Shown here piece after piece: positions 23,978 through 34,910 of a stretch of 64,000 nucleotides of DNA. Positions within the stretch are counted from its first letter, which is position 1. Every line of letters starts with the position of its first letter. A program made the translations under genes and the position numbers. The notes under the pieces are model-generated. The model was given only the letters and a program-made list of their open reading frames with translations, did no database searches and was not told the origin of the DNA. This DNA is from Odontocerum albicorne (Eukaryota > Arthropoda > Insecta > Trichoptera > Odontoceridae): the NCBI GenBank assembly GCA_949825065.1, contig OX463842.1, forward strand, positions 34,712,480-34,776,479, given 5' to 3'.

Positions 23978-24055
23978 GAAGGGGGGGCGGTCCTGGAGGG
24001 TGGGGGTAAACACAAAATGGTAGGGCAGGGGTGGGAGGGGGAGGGCGGGGGTGGG
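23978..24055 (+). other. G-run tract, possible G-quadruplex
   Basis: At least seven runs of three to seven G within about 80 bp (GGAAGGGGGGGCGG, GGGTGGGGG, GGGTGGGAGGGGGAGGGCGG, GGGTGGGG) in otherwise AT-rich DNA. The layout satisfies the usual G3+N1-7 quadruplex pattern on the plus strand. On the transcribed (minus) sense of the host gene it appears as C-runs in the RNA. Confidence 0.7.
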
Positions 24056-24806
24056 GTGACAGATAAACAGTGAGACGCAGACAAAGGTGGGGGAACGAGT
24101 ATACACTCTACTCTCATCACCGTCTTTATTTGTGTCATTAATTATATTTAATACTTTATTATTGGGTTCCCTGTACTTTTCGGCAGACACGGTCTCTCAT
24201 TTGTACGAGTATTACAATATTGTCATTTTAAGAATGGACTCTTTGCGCAATATGGACGTGGAATAAGGGGAACCTGTCAACTCTTTTAATGTTATACCAT
24301 TTTATTTTAATCCGTTTGTTCTCAGGAATGAAATCAAATAGGAAAAAAACACGCGGAGTCAAAATGTTCCATTTACTTGGCTTTAAACTGCGAAAAACCT
24401 TTTTTTTTTAAATAACGGGAGTGTAGGTATCGTGTGTTCAAAAGGTTTTTGATTGTTTTTACGTAAAAGAGTTCTAATAAGTTTAATGGTAGCATTTTTG
24501 ATAAATAAAAATCAAAAGTTAATATTGTAGCTTTCATAAATTACGACAATGAAGAAAACTGACATTTCAAAACTGTGTATTAAATATTATAAACTATTAA
24601 AGTGGGTATTTAAGGATACTTTTAGATTCCTTCTATGCGCGTACTATCAATAAAATCACAAATAATATTATGTATCGTTAATTCATATGAATGAAATTTA
24701 TTCAAAAAGGTTTCCATTTATGGATCAATAAGTAATATTTAAGTTATTTTTTATATGTTTTAGTTACTGCTATGAAGATATTATTGAACGAGATTATATG
24801 TACAAT

Positions 24807-24892
24807 AAAACCTTAAAGACAATTCACAAGTCACACAAAATATGACTAAAACCTTAAAGACAATTTACAAGTCACACAAAATATGACCAAAA
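24807..24892 (+). repeat. 41-bp direct repeat, two copies
   Basis: Units at 24811 and 24852 share CCTTAAAGACAATTCACAAG with one or two differences, followed by TCACACAAAATATGA. Confidence 0.85.
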
Positions 24893-25539
24893 CTATCAAA
24901 AACAATTTTATATTTATCAAATCGCAGTTTTGGTTAGATACGAGCACAATTTCAATTTTAAAATTTTAAATATTATTGGTGATTAGTTATTGTAAGAAAG
25001 TTGAGTCGAGTTGTTTATATTGTTATTTATAATATATTATGCAATAAGACGAACGAGAAATATCTGATAATTGATGAAATATCTTAATTTTCGCATCTGC
25101 CGAAGGAAACTCGTTTATTAATAACTAAGCAGTTATCCCATTACGATTGTAGTGGCTTATAGAATAGCTTAACGTAGGAAATCAGGCTATTTAGTGAATA
25201 TGACTTGAGTGGGAAATGTAAATTCAGTAAGTTATCGATAGTTATAGACAAAATATAAAATTGCCAACCACCAGTGTAATGTACACTGTACCAAAGATTA
25301 ATTATTTCATAGATCATTGTAGAGGTATGAAATTGTATTATTGTTTACTTCCAGTGAATATTTGATACAATAGTGGCACATGAAAAATCTTCATGATTGA
25401 CACTGATTTGAATATTGTTAGCCGATTTGAATTATTTGGTGCTTTCACGGGGGAATGATTTAACACAGTTTTTACTTCACAGTCATTTGTAGCCTAATTT
25501 GCGCTATGTTAGACTAGTTAATAGACTACTATAGCCGTA

Positions 25540-27350
25540 GCGGTGCCACTGCTTTATGTGGGTCGGAGTGATTAAATTTCCGCTCTAAGTATAAGGCGGT
25601 CCGTGAAGCGGGGCGGGGGTGGTGGGCGGGGACGGGCGCCACCGCCGCTCCGTGGGTGTGTGCGTGTGGTGAGTGTGTGTGTGTGGTGTGTGTGTGGACA
25701 GGTAGGGTGGAAGCGCAGTGGACGAGACGAACAGATGAGATGGAGCACAAGTAACGATGAATGAGCACAAACACAAGAGTGCGCGATACACAGAGCTGCA
25801 GGGTGCGGGGTGCGGGCGCTGGACGGGAGGTGTGGGCTCGGGACGATATATAAAGAATTACGAATAAACTAATGCGAGACATACACATACTGTTACATAC
25901 ACATACCAAAATAAAAATAAATAAAAATTACAACGAACAGAAGGGGTGAGGGAGAAATGAAAGCCTTCGTAACAAGCCGGGCCACTGGGGCCGAGGTAGG
26001 AAACAAAAATATATAAATGAGGTAGCAACACATACAAAATAGACGATACAAACAGATAGATGTCGTACGGATACGGGGGTATGGCGGCGACTTACCACGG
26101 TGTAAAGGAATTCCAGAACTCGCTAGGAGTGGCGGACACGGCGGCACGGGGACACAGAAAGACAGGACAGATTACTACACATATAGCTACAGCCGGACTC
26201 TCTTTCCTCACTCGCCCCGCTCTCGCGCACTCGCTCTTGCACTCGCTCTCGCACTCACCCTCCACACGGCCGGTGTGAGAGACACACGATAGTACATATG
26301 TAGTCAATGTTAACATAAATAAACAAACACAAGTGATAAGTATACGGGATGGAGGTTGTTACTGGATCACTGGTGAATATATATATAGATATACCTTACT
26401 TTACAAGCTCATGACAGACACAAGTAGCATTACTATGGACGGCACAAATACAAATAATCACACGAAAAGATATGACAAAAAATCGTATGCATCATCTCCG
26501 CACGGGGTGACTATACGAGTCGATACAGCAGCCGAGAGGAGTTGGAGGGAAGCTCCGCCACTGGCTTGTGTCCGCCATGGCCCGTCAACACTTTGCCCAA
26601 CCTGTACCTCGCAGTGACCTCACTGCTTTTACATACTGCACTGTTCTGTTTCTGTCCGCGCACGGCCCTATCCCCCTATCCCTCCGTTCCGGACAATCGA
26701 CACTTTACTCTAGTGTGTAGGCTGAAAATCCTCTCAAATGTTACTGTCCAAAGTATATTATATGTAAATGTAAAATTAACTCAAAAACTAAAACGTTCAA
26801 ACTCAAAGAAAAAGTCAACAAAACAACTAAAAATCCAAAATAAACTTTTGACAGCGGAAAGTGCGTGCAAGCGTAAAATCTTTTCGAAAAAATCACTCGA
26901 ATGTTCCCGTCATTCTCCATCCGGTGTGAGAGAGAGGGACAGACGCGTGTATGCTTTTCATTTAAAAATGTGGTGTGTGAAACAGAAAGGTAAGACAGAC
27001 AAAATGGTTAGACGCACACAAGGGATGACATTAGACAATACACAAACATCTCGCATCTGAAGCAGACCCGCCAACGCCCGCTATGTGCTGGAAAAGCTTC
27101 GCGCTTTTCGCAGCTTCCATAGAGAGCGTTTCGGCATGCCGCAAGGCACACGACACGCCCAGGGCCGGTCTGCAACAGGCGCGAGAGCGGAGGGGTGGGG
27201 ACGGGGGACAGACAAGGTGAGGACCAGTCGCGGCTTGAGGCCAGAACCGCTCGAAGCCAGTCCTAGAGACCCAAACCACTTTGGGTGCATCTGGGACATC
27301 CGACTCAGTCGATACAGGAAAAATACGGTCTTACCGAGTCGATAAACATA
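25540..27350 (-). promoter_or_regulatory. GC/CpG-rich intronic island; candidate alternative promoter or 5' exon
   Basis: About 1.8 kb of GC- and CpG-rich sequence in AT-rich intron, starting about 260 bp past the donor of exon 27614-27821. On the minus strand a perfect donor, CACCGTG|gtaagt, sits at 26094-26099 at the end of a compositionally exon-like stretch (TCTGGAATTCCTTTACACCG). The open frame ending there has no homology I recognise. A (GT)n stretch lies at 25655-25697. Transcribed 5' leader, nested non-coding RNA or enhancer are all possible. The composition contrast is real; the promoter role is inference. Confidence 0.35.
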
Positions 27351-27613
27351 ACACATCAAATCACTGAATAAAATTACCGGCAATAACCAAAATTTAAACA
27401 TGGTATAAATGAAAAATTTAATATGTTGAATAGAAACAAATGAAAAGTGTAATATGAAAACTATACATCCTTTCAAGTTATCATATCGATGGTATTCTAT
27501 CTGAAAAGTAACACTATTGAATGTTAAGTGAATGGTTAGGCCTAGTTGCAAGTTGGACAAAATTTCAAAGCTGTATTTCATATAATATATGAAGATATAT
27601 CTGGATGACGTAC

Positions 27614-27821
27614 CTTTCGGAGTATTCGTCCATGTGCGCGTAAGACTGCACTGAGTTCTCCTCGATGAGGAATTTGACCCTCTGATAGAAGGAAGCGGTG
27701 ACTGAGGGTGGCTGCTTCCGCAGTAGGACATCAGCAGGGTCATTGGAGGCCAGGCACATGATGTGGTCCTTGCACACTTCTCGGGAGCAGCACTCGGCAT
27801 CGGAGCAGTCGGTGGTGCCGT
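27614..27821 (-). CDS. Ten-a: Teneurin exon: Cys-rich linker into TTR-like domain
   Basis: Minus-strand exon (208 nt) with a gatgacag acceptor and a GAAAG|gtacgt donor. It continues the acidic linker as [17 protein letters not shown], which extends the DND motif of the previous exon. It then carries the strongly conserved teneurin segment [19 protein letters not shown] and [13 protein letters not shown]. The carried AG joins C of the exon at 3792 to make Ser, so no exon is missing across the 23.8-kb intron that follows. The short upstream intron is 454 bp. It lies close to the GC-rich island at 25540-27350. Confidence 0.93.
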
Positions 27822-28275
27822 CTGTCATCACGCGAATGTCGGCTTGTTAATTTTATTATTTCTCCGAATTTACGTTAAGCTTCAGCGAAAAATGTTTTAT
27901 AAAAAGTTTGTCAATTTATACGATTCTAAATATTTTTTTAATTATTAAAAAAAACATGTTACGAAAACATTTGTAGACGGTAATGTTAAACAAAAATGAA
28001 TTGTAATTAAGTAATTTTCGGATAATTACACAAAAAAAAGAAAAATCAAACGTTGAAATAAAATAAATAAAAAACAGTGCTGTATAAAATATATTTTAAA
28101 AGTACCTACTCTGTAAGCGAAAAAACTAATGAAAATTAAAGTAAAAAATATGGGGATAAACTTGATATTATGATGTTAATTTCAAATAACAACCAGCATC
28201 AAAATTACTGTTTCATTATCAATAACTATTTTTTTTGCTTATATTATAATAAAGTTACGAACGTTTCGTACTCAC

Positions 28276-28422
28276 CGTTGTCATTGTCAGTGTTGTCATC
28301 GCAAACGAGCTCGAGCGGGATAGAACAGTCGCTGCCCGCCCAGCCGCGTGCGCACACGCACGCGTACTCGCCGGCCTGAAGGCTGCATTGTCCGTTCCGG
28401 GAACAACCGTTTTCACATCCAG
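28276..28422 (-). CDS. Ten-a: Teneurin exon: EGF-like repeat 8 and start of acidic Cys-rich linker
   Basis: Minus-strand exon (147 nt) between a ttttttaacag acceptor and an AACG|gtgagt donor. It encodes the last EGF repeat ([20 protein letters not shown], then [11 protein letters not shown]), followed by [11 protein letters not shown]. That segment opens the Asp/Asn-rich Cys linker that precedes the TTR-like domain in teneurins. The donor leaves one base (G), which completes an Asp codon with the next exon. A SINE inserted about 100 bp upstream, at 28523, lies wholly in the intron. Confidence 0.93.
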
Positions 28423-28522
28423 CTGTTAAAAAAGTAATAATGTTTTTAAAATTAAGAAGGAACAAATGATGATTGCTTCTATTTTCAGCTAGTATGAATA
28501 ATATTGGGCAATAGATAATTAA

Positions 28523-28725
28523 GAGCCACCTCCGTGGTTTAGTCGAAGACGTTTGTCTTGCAGCTTAGGGGGGGGGGGTTTGATTTCTGTTACCAGATGT
28601 TTTAAAAAAAAAACAGTTTGATTTCACTTAGGGCTTATTTAACATCGTTTTTGTTGGTTGGAAGAGATTGTCACATGACAATAAACCTGCTAGGTTGTAA
28701 TGTACTCAATAAAAGTGTAAAACAA
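28523..28725 (+). repeat. tRNA-derived SINE copy
   Basis: Head GAGCCACCTCCGTGGTTTAG, decayed B box GGGGTTTGATTTC after a G-run, body TTTCACTTAGGGCTTATTTA, and 3' core TTGGTTGGAAGAGATTGTCA with CAATAAACCTGCTAGGTTGT. The insertion is about 100 bp upstream of the teneurin EGF8 exon. Confidence 0.8.
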
Positions 28726-29185
28726 GTGTTTTTTTTCCTCAAAAATACAGACAGTTTTTACAACTGAAAGGCGACAGGGAACTCAATATTATTTGGTGAC
28801 AACATTTTATCACAATTTTTAAAATTTATAATATTGAGGTAATTAATACTTTTTTAATACATCATAATATATATTCCCTTGTGAATTGCGTATCTTACAA
28901 AACTATTGATTTTTTTAACCAATCATATAAAAATGGACATCAGAAAAAAAACGATATCTAAATGACAAGTCACGTTACTTAACTTTAATATTCAATTCGA
29001 GTTAATATATAGATTTTCCATTTATAATGTATTGTATATATTGAAATCATGTGTATAGTACGTTTAATTCACAATGATATATCCTAACTGTGGAAAATCA
29101 TTAAATATATTTTAAGAGAAAAATTAAAAAAAAGATAAATGTAATTTAATAGTTATGTTGAAATGATAAAATAATTGCGAAATAC

Positions 29186-29960
29186 GAGGGGAGGTCAATA
29201 AATTCGCGGAATAAAGGGGAAAAAAGGAGAAAAAACATTTTAAATTTTTCCTTTTCAATATTACCACTAATTCTAACACATTTTTCAGATCTTTCAATGA
29301 ACTTAATTTTATATCCAGGAAAAAAAAATTTGCTTTGCTCTCAAAATAAGCTGAAATTGCACTTTTAACTTAATGGTCCGAAAATTTCTTCCTGAGAAGT
29401 TCTTTTTTCATATTTGGAAACAAATAATAGTCACGGAGCCAGGTCTGGGTTGTAGGGAGGGTGATTTAATGTTTGGAAGCCACAGTTGTGAAGAGCAGTC
29501 AATGCAGATTTTTTTTGTGCGCGGGTACATTGTCACGCAAAAGCAGCACCTCTTTTGTCAATTCTCCTATTCTCCTTCACAGCTTTTTTAAACTGCATTA
29601 GCAGATCAGAGTAGTACTCTCCAGTTATTGTGATGCTCTTATATACACCTTCCGCATCCCAAATAAATGTAACCATAATTTTTTCAGTCAATTGCGACAC
29701 TTTGAACATCTTAGGGGGCTATGTGCTCTTTTTATACCACCGCATGGACTCCTGCTTCAAGTCAGGCTCATAATAATGAACCCAAGTAAGTTTTCTAATC
29801 TCCAGTAACAATTCGGCTCAAAATCTCACCTTTGTTGTTTCTGTAGAGGTTTAAAAACTGCAGTGAGCATTCGACGCGTTATTGTCTTTGAGTAGCGTAA
29901 GCACATAGTCTCCTTAGTCTTATTCCTACAAGGGTAAGTTTGATGAAGCCTAAATTATTT
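29186..29960 (-). pseudogene. Decayed mariner-family transposase
   Basis: Minus-strand remnant, recognisable only in pieces. They include LNLYRNNKGEILSRIVTGD (first Asp region, with the next codon now a stop), KIMVTFIWDAEGVYKSITIT and GEYYSDLLMQFKKAVKENRR. A damaged RQCTRAQKKSALTALHNCGF region follows, then NHPPYNPDLAP and DYYLFPNMKKELL around the third Asp. Several stops and frameshifts are present. The low-coordinate end GAGGGGAGGTCAATAAATTC looks like a mariner inverted terminus; I could not find its partner, so the other border is open. Confidence 0.75.
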
Positions 29961-29999
29961 CCAAATCGTTCAAAATTTGCAATCCAGTATCATTCGCAT

Positions 30000-31300
30000 C
30001 CCAGTTTAACCACTCGCTATAATCTTCGTTGCATTCACTGCATATTTAAATTTATTTTATTGATTTCGTGATGTTTTCTATAACACCTTCATTTAACGAA
30101 TTAATGTGATTTGCGTTATTGTTAATGGAACTTAGTAACGGTTATTTCAACATTTTGATCCATAATTTTTTCGATGTCAATACCTCTGTAGCATTTCAAG
30201 TTTCTGCTACCATGTAGCAACATTCCTTGAAATCAAATTTCTTATGACAGCTGATAACTGATTCTTCAATATTTTCTGTTTTTTTCATATATTTTGTAAA
30301 ATAAGAATAATCGAAGTTCTACCGTATTCACAAAATTTTCTGCAAGGCATGCACAATCTTTATGAGAGTTTAATATAAATTTGATAACGTTTATCAATGA
30401 AACTCCAAGTTATCTGTGATTTGTGATAGATGAACTCAAGGAAGCTTCACATTAGTGCCAAGCAATCGATATAATATTTTCGTTATGTAATTGAGTTAGA
30501 AAACTATCTCTTGTATTTTTGGAGAGAGAATTTTGTTTTCTCCATCATGCCTGAACTTGACGGCAGATTTGAAGAAAGGAATGAAGATAAATTCACAGTA
30601 TGCCTACAAACTTTTAATGGAGATAGATACGTATGTCTAAGTGATAGAGCTTTCAAGGTTTTCAAATAAATAAAATCTTGATTTGATATGAAGCTCCTCG
30701 CTTTTTGCGGGAACTCCTTGATATGAAGTAGGGCTATGAATATTTCCTAGGAGTTTTATGTTTATTTTTTTAAGGAAGAGAATCTCATAAAATATGAAAA
30801 AGACGTTTATTTTGTTTACCATTTGACATGACAAACAATAAAATGTTCATGAATAAATGAGTACATGTGGATCGTAGACAGGTTTCGAAAAAGAGAACAC
30901 TTTTTATGGCGTAGCAAAGAGAGACATCATATCATTACAAAGCGCGGGAAATGTAGAAATACGAAAACACGGCGCGGGAAATATTTTGTATTCATTATAA
31001 ATAAGAGGAATTCGGAAGGAACCGCACTCCCGAGTGCAAAATAATGGCTGCTCAGTAAATCTACCACCGCGATGTTTGGAAAATCCAAATATCAAATGAA
31101 ATATTTTATCGAAATTATTTAATAAAATACGAAAAATGGTTAATGGTTATAAATTTATCGAATTGGCGGCGGTCGTGGGTAATGGTTAGTATTCACCCCA
31201 GATTTGATTCTTGGTGGATTCACTTCGGGCCTGGTTTTACTCTTAAACCGTTTACATATGAATTTAGTTTTTCTGTGGTTTATTCCCTAATTCCACATTT
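30000..31300. other. Intron, nothing recognised
   Basis: Mixed AT-rich sequence of the large teneurin intron. A modestly GC-richer patch (30930-31080, with two GCGCGGGAAATnTT-like pieces) is unexplained. No supported gene. Confidence 0.5.
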
Positions 31301-31314
31301 CAAAAATTCTTAAA

Positions 31315-31360
31315 ATTTTTGTGTTCCTTTATAAAAAGTGTTATAAAGGAACACAAAAAT
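31315..31360. repeat. Perfect 19-bp hairpin
   Basis: Arms ATTTTTGTGTTCCTTTATA (31315-31333) and TATAAAGGAACACAAAAAT (31342-31360) are exact reverse complements around an 8-base loop. The structure could be a tiny foldback element or a transcribed hairpin. No flanking TSD was identified. Confidence 0.9.
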
Positions 31361-32353
31361 AGTGCTTTCTAAAACTTTACCTAACGAAATACTGTAGAAA
31401 ATTAAACCTTCCGATCATCCTGAAAGTTTCATCTTAGCTATTGTATACGAGTATATAGCTATTGTATCTTTGGATTTAATCAGATAAGAATATGTGCTTG
31501 CTGAAGTGCTAAAGCTTGCACACATCAAACTTAAACACACAGGCGTCCTCTTATCACAAGATGGCGGACAATCATACTTGATCACGAGGGATAGCATAAT
31601 AATGATGTTAAAATTAAACATTTTTAATATTAAAAGCTATGGGCTAATGTCGTGTGAATAATATGACTTTCTACAAGAGATAACACGTTTCTTTATTAAA
31701 CAAATCCAATGGAATGTTAGTGAAATTGGATCTTTAATACATTTAGTTCCGCTAAAAATCAACATATAGAGTTGAATTAAAATTAAGGTATAGTTATATT
31801 CGTGCTTTTTAAAAAAAAAAAAAAAAGGTACCGGAGCTCACTTCTTGTCACCCTAAAAAAGGTGGTGGAGCGTCACTCCACTGCGCTCCATCGCAAAAAA
31901 AAACACTGGTTATACTGAAGATATCCTAATAGATGTTATTTTTTAAAATAAATATAAATTAATGAATTATTCTTAGTTTTATTGTTGAGGAATATGAATA
32001 TAAAGAGAGAACCTAACGAAATCTTCCAAGCAATTTGTAACACGGATTTTCAATCCCGAAGTTGGCTAAGTTAATGGAAAATAAATGAGACACCACATTC
32101 AGCGTTATCCAACATGCTAGATCTCTACTATCTTTGCTTTATCGCTCCAAAGTTGAAAACTTTCAAGTAACTCAAAGATGGGTCTCGTTAAGTACTCCAC
32201 GAACAATATAATAATAAGGGTCTAGAGCTAATGCTCGCTTTCTGCGAAAAATGCGTTTTTCATCCTATATAGAAATATAATTAAAATTTTAAAGCGGTAA
32301 ATTGAATCAGTAATAAATACGAGTATACTATTAATGTTATGTGGATGGTTGAA

Positions 32354-32491
32354 GTAAAATAGGCACTAAGTACCAAAAAAAACAAAAAAAATAAATAATA
32401 TGCAGTTTCGTTCTATATGACATACTCGTATAGAACGAAACTGCATACTTAATTTTTTGTTTTTTTTTTTGGTACTTAGTGCCTATTTTAC
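32354..32491. repeat. 138-bp palindrome (long foldback)
   Basis: Outer arms GTAAAATAGGCACTAAGTACC and its reverse complement GGTACTTAGTGCCTATTTTAC are exact. Inner arms GCAGTTTCGTTCTATA and TATAGAACGAAACTGC are also exact. They are joined by A-rich and T-rich linkers that pair with small indels. The loop is about 11 bases and overlaps a TACTCGTA octamer. It could be a foldback MITE or a hairpin-RNA locus. Confidence 0.9.
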
Positions 32492-32689
32492 AATACTTTA
32501 AACATTCATGTACGAGTATGTATCTTAATAGCTCAATTTTGTATTCAGGGCTTTTACGTTTTTAGTATTTCAAGTTTATTTACAAAACCATTAGAAAATT
32601 GTAAATTTGGATTTATTATTAAATGATATACCTACATTCAAGCTTTTGTTAAGTATTAAATAAAAAAATAACAACATTTTTACATATTT

Positions 32690-33000
32690 TTTTATCCAGT
32701 AGAAATAAATATTTTTAATTCATCTTTTATTTTTATTCAGTGAAAATTACCATTATTTTTATTTTTGTTCAACTTTTATTATTATTATTCATTGGAAATA
32801 AACTTTATTTTTAATATTTTATCAAGTTTTTTTTTATCCAGTGGAATTGAACACTATTTAAATTTTTTAATAAACTTTTGTTTTTATCCAGTGGAAATGA
32901 ACACTATTTTTATTTTTTATTCCACTTTTGTTTTTATCCAGTGGAAATGAAGACTATTTTTTATTATAATCCAATTATTATTTATTAGCAGTTGAAATTA
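32690..33000 (+). repeat. Degenerate minisatellite of about 50 bp
   Basis: A TTATCCAGTGGAAATgAACA-type unit recurs about seven times (near 32693, 32734, 32785, 32834, 32885, 32935 and 32983). The copies around 32834-32950 are best conserved. T-rich spacers create the short Phe/Tyr-rich open frame at 32765-32950, which is an artefact. Confidence 0.75.
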
Positions 33001-33200
33001 ACACAAATTATTTAACGAGACACTCCGTTATAATTCTAAAATTTAAAATTATAAGAATGAATATATATTTTTGCAGTATGTACAACCATCCTCATATCGA
33101 TTACATACTTGTATTAACTGACAAACTAATTTTGATAGCAAAAAATTATACTTCAACGATTAATTGATTTACTTTTAATCATATCTTGTGGCGAATTGAA

Positions 33201-33570
33201 TTATAAACAAGAGAAAATATTGAATTTTACATTAAAAATGATTAATTTGACTAACAACAAATGTGCGACTCACATTATAAACAAGAGAAAATATTGAATT
33301 TTACATTAAAAATGATTAATTTGACTAACAACAAATGTGCGACTCACATTATAAACAAGAGAAAATATTGAATTTTACATTAAAAATGATTAATTTGACT
33401 AACAACAAATGTGCGACTCACATTATAAACAAGAGAAAATATTGAATTTTACATTAAAAATGATTAATTTGACTAACAACAAATATGCGACTCACATTAT
33501 AAACAAGAGAAAATATTGAATTTTACATTAAAAATGATTAATTTGACTAACAACAAATGCGCGACTCACA
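33201..33570 (+). repeat. 74-bp tandem repeat, five copies
   Basis: Units start at 33201, 33275, 33349, 33423 and 33497. Each begins TTATAAACAAGAGAAAATAT and ends CAAATGTGCGACTCACA. The copies differ by single bases only (for example TATGCG in copy 4 and TGCGCG in copy 5), so the array is young. Confidence 0.96.
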
Positions 33571-34104
33571 TTCCTTGTCGTTTATAAATTCAGTTAGCGG
33601 ATCTCGGCGGAAGACGGACCCTTGTTCACCGTCGAATTGCACGCTCATTACAAACCGCGTCCGATTAATCCTCAGAATGCAGCCACTGTGCACCGCGAAC
33701 TCGGTACTCCTTACTAGCGCTCGCCATTAAATATGTAAGACTTCCCGTTTAAAGTTACGAATGCATTTGCAAAGAAAATTATACTGAAATATTTCCATGC
33801 GCTCGCTATACTCAGTGTTACGAGTATCTCTTGAAGATGTGGTTTTCAAAGGGTGGCTCGTTTAATATTTTAAAGATTTGAATGAGATTATCAATGGAGA
33901 TATGTTTAAAAGTGAAATGGATTTAAACCATTTTTTTTTAGAAATTATTGATTTCAGCATCTTACACAAACATGTTAATTTAAAATCAACTGATTAAACA
34001 CTGGTTCACATTTTTAATATCTACATAGATTATTCATGTAAAGTTTTACAATTTTTTTGCCATTTTCTTCCATATATTGGTAAACAAAAGTTAAATACAA
34101 AATA

Positions 34105-34910
34105 CGAATGGGAATGTGTGCGAATTGCTGTATGCTAATGACATGATATTGTTAGCGGATAATGAGGATGAATGTTGCGAAATCCAGGCATGGTGATGGA
34201 AAAGTGTGAAAGGAAAAGTAAACCTGTTGTATGTGTGAGTAATGAAAGATAAGAGCAAGTTGAAGAATTTCGCTATGTATGTAGTATTTTTTCAGATAAT
34301 GGAAATTACGAGGGATATCGACCGGCGTGTAGCGATAAGAAACCAAGTCAATGGGGCTTTAAAACATATATACTCAAACCGTACTGTATCAAAATCTGCT
34401 AAGATATGATTCAAATAAAAATCAACAACAGTATTTTTGCACCATTTTTGGTGTATGGAAGTGAAACGTGGACGTAGAAAAATAATGAAAATATTTGAAT
34501 AAATACTGTAGAAACGCGTGCACTGAAAAGGGATGCGTGTACACAGGGTGACAATATGGAATGAAGGGAATAGGGATGAATGTGAACTTAAGCTGATGTG
34601 TTGAGTAAGTCGAAAAAAGCACTCAGATGCTTTGGACACGTGGAATGAATGAATTAAGAAATACTAACAAAACTAATATACAGTGCAAATATGAGTGGAA
34701 GGCGTGGTAGATAGAGAAAGACCAAGGAAAGTATAGTTGGATCGAGTAAATTATATTTGAAAGAACGAAAAGTGAAAAGTAAGAGTTATTATAGAAGCTG
34801 TCAGAGAAGATATATTGATGTAGAAGAGACGATATATGTGTTGAGATAAGAAAGTCTGGCGCTCTCTGCCTACCGTAGTAGGGTAGCGGCGTGATGGTAT
34901 GTATATGTGT
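34105..34910 (+). pseudogene. Decayed non-LTR retrotransposon reverse transcriptase, C-terminal part
   Basis: A plus-strand LINE remnant with many stops. The RT active-site block survives as LLYANDMILLADNEDECCEI (YADD now YAND). It is followed by a shifted EFRYVCSIFSDNGNYEGDID, then RRVAIRNQVNGALKHIYSNR and TVSKSAK. Later come a YGSETW-like region, a GxxRERPRKVxLD block and KKVWRSLPT near the end. It ends with TAGCGGCGTGATGGTATGTA, a 3' terminus shared with copies at 54520, 59640 and 60870. I do not assign the LINE clade. Confidence 0.75.

Noticed and set aside
23864..24190. Pro-rich minus-strand open frame
   Set aside because: Arises from the C-runs opposite the G-rich tract; low complexity and no splice context.
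27081..27800. 239-codon minus-strand open frame overlapping a teneurin exon
   Set aside because: Its N-terminal part is the teneurin exon read in the wrong frame, and the rest is intron and GC-island sequence.
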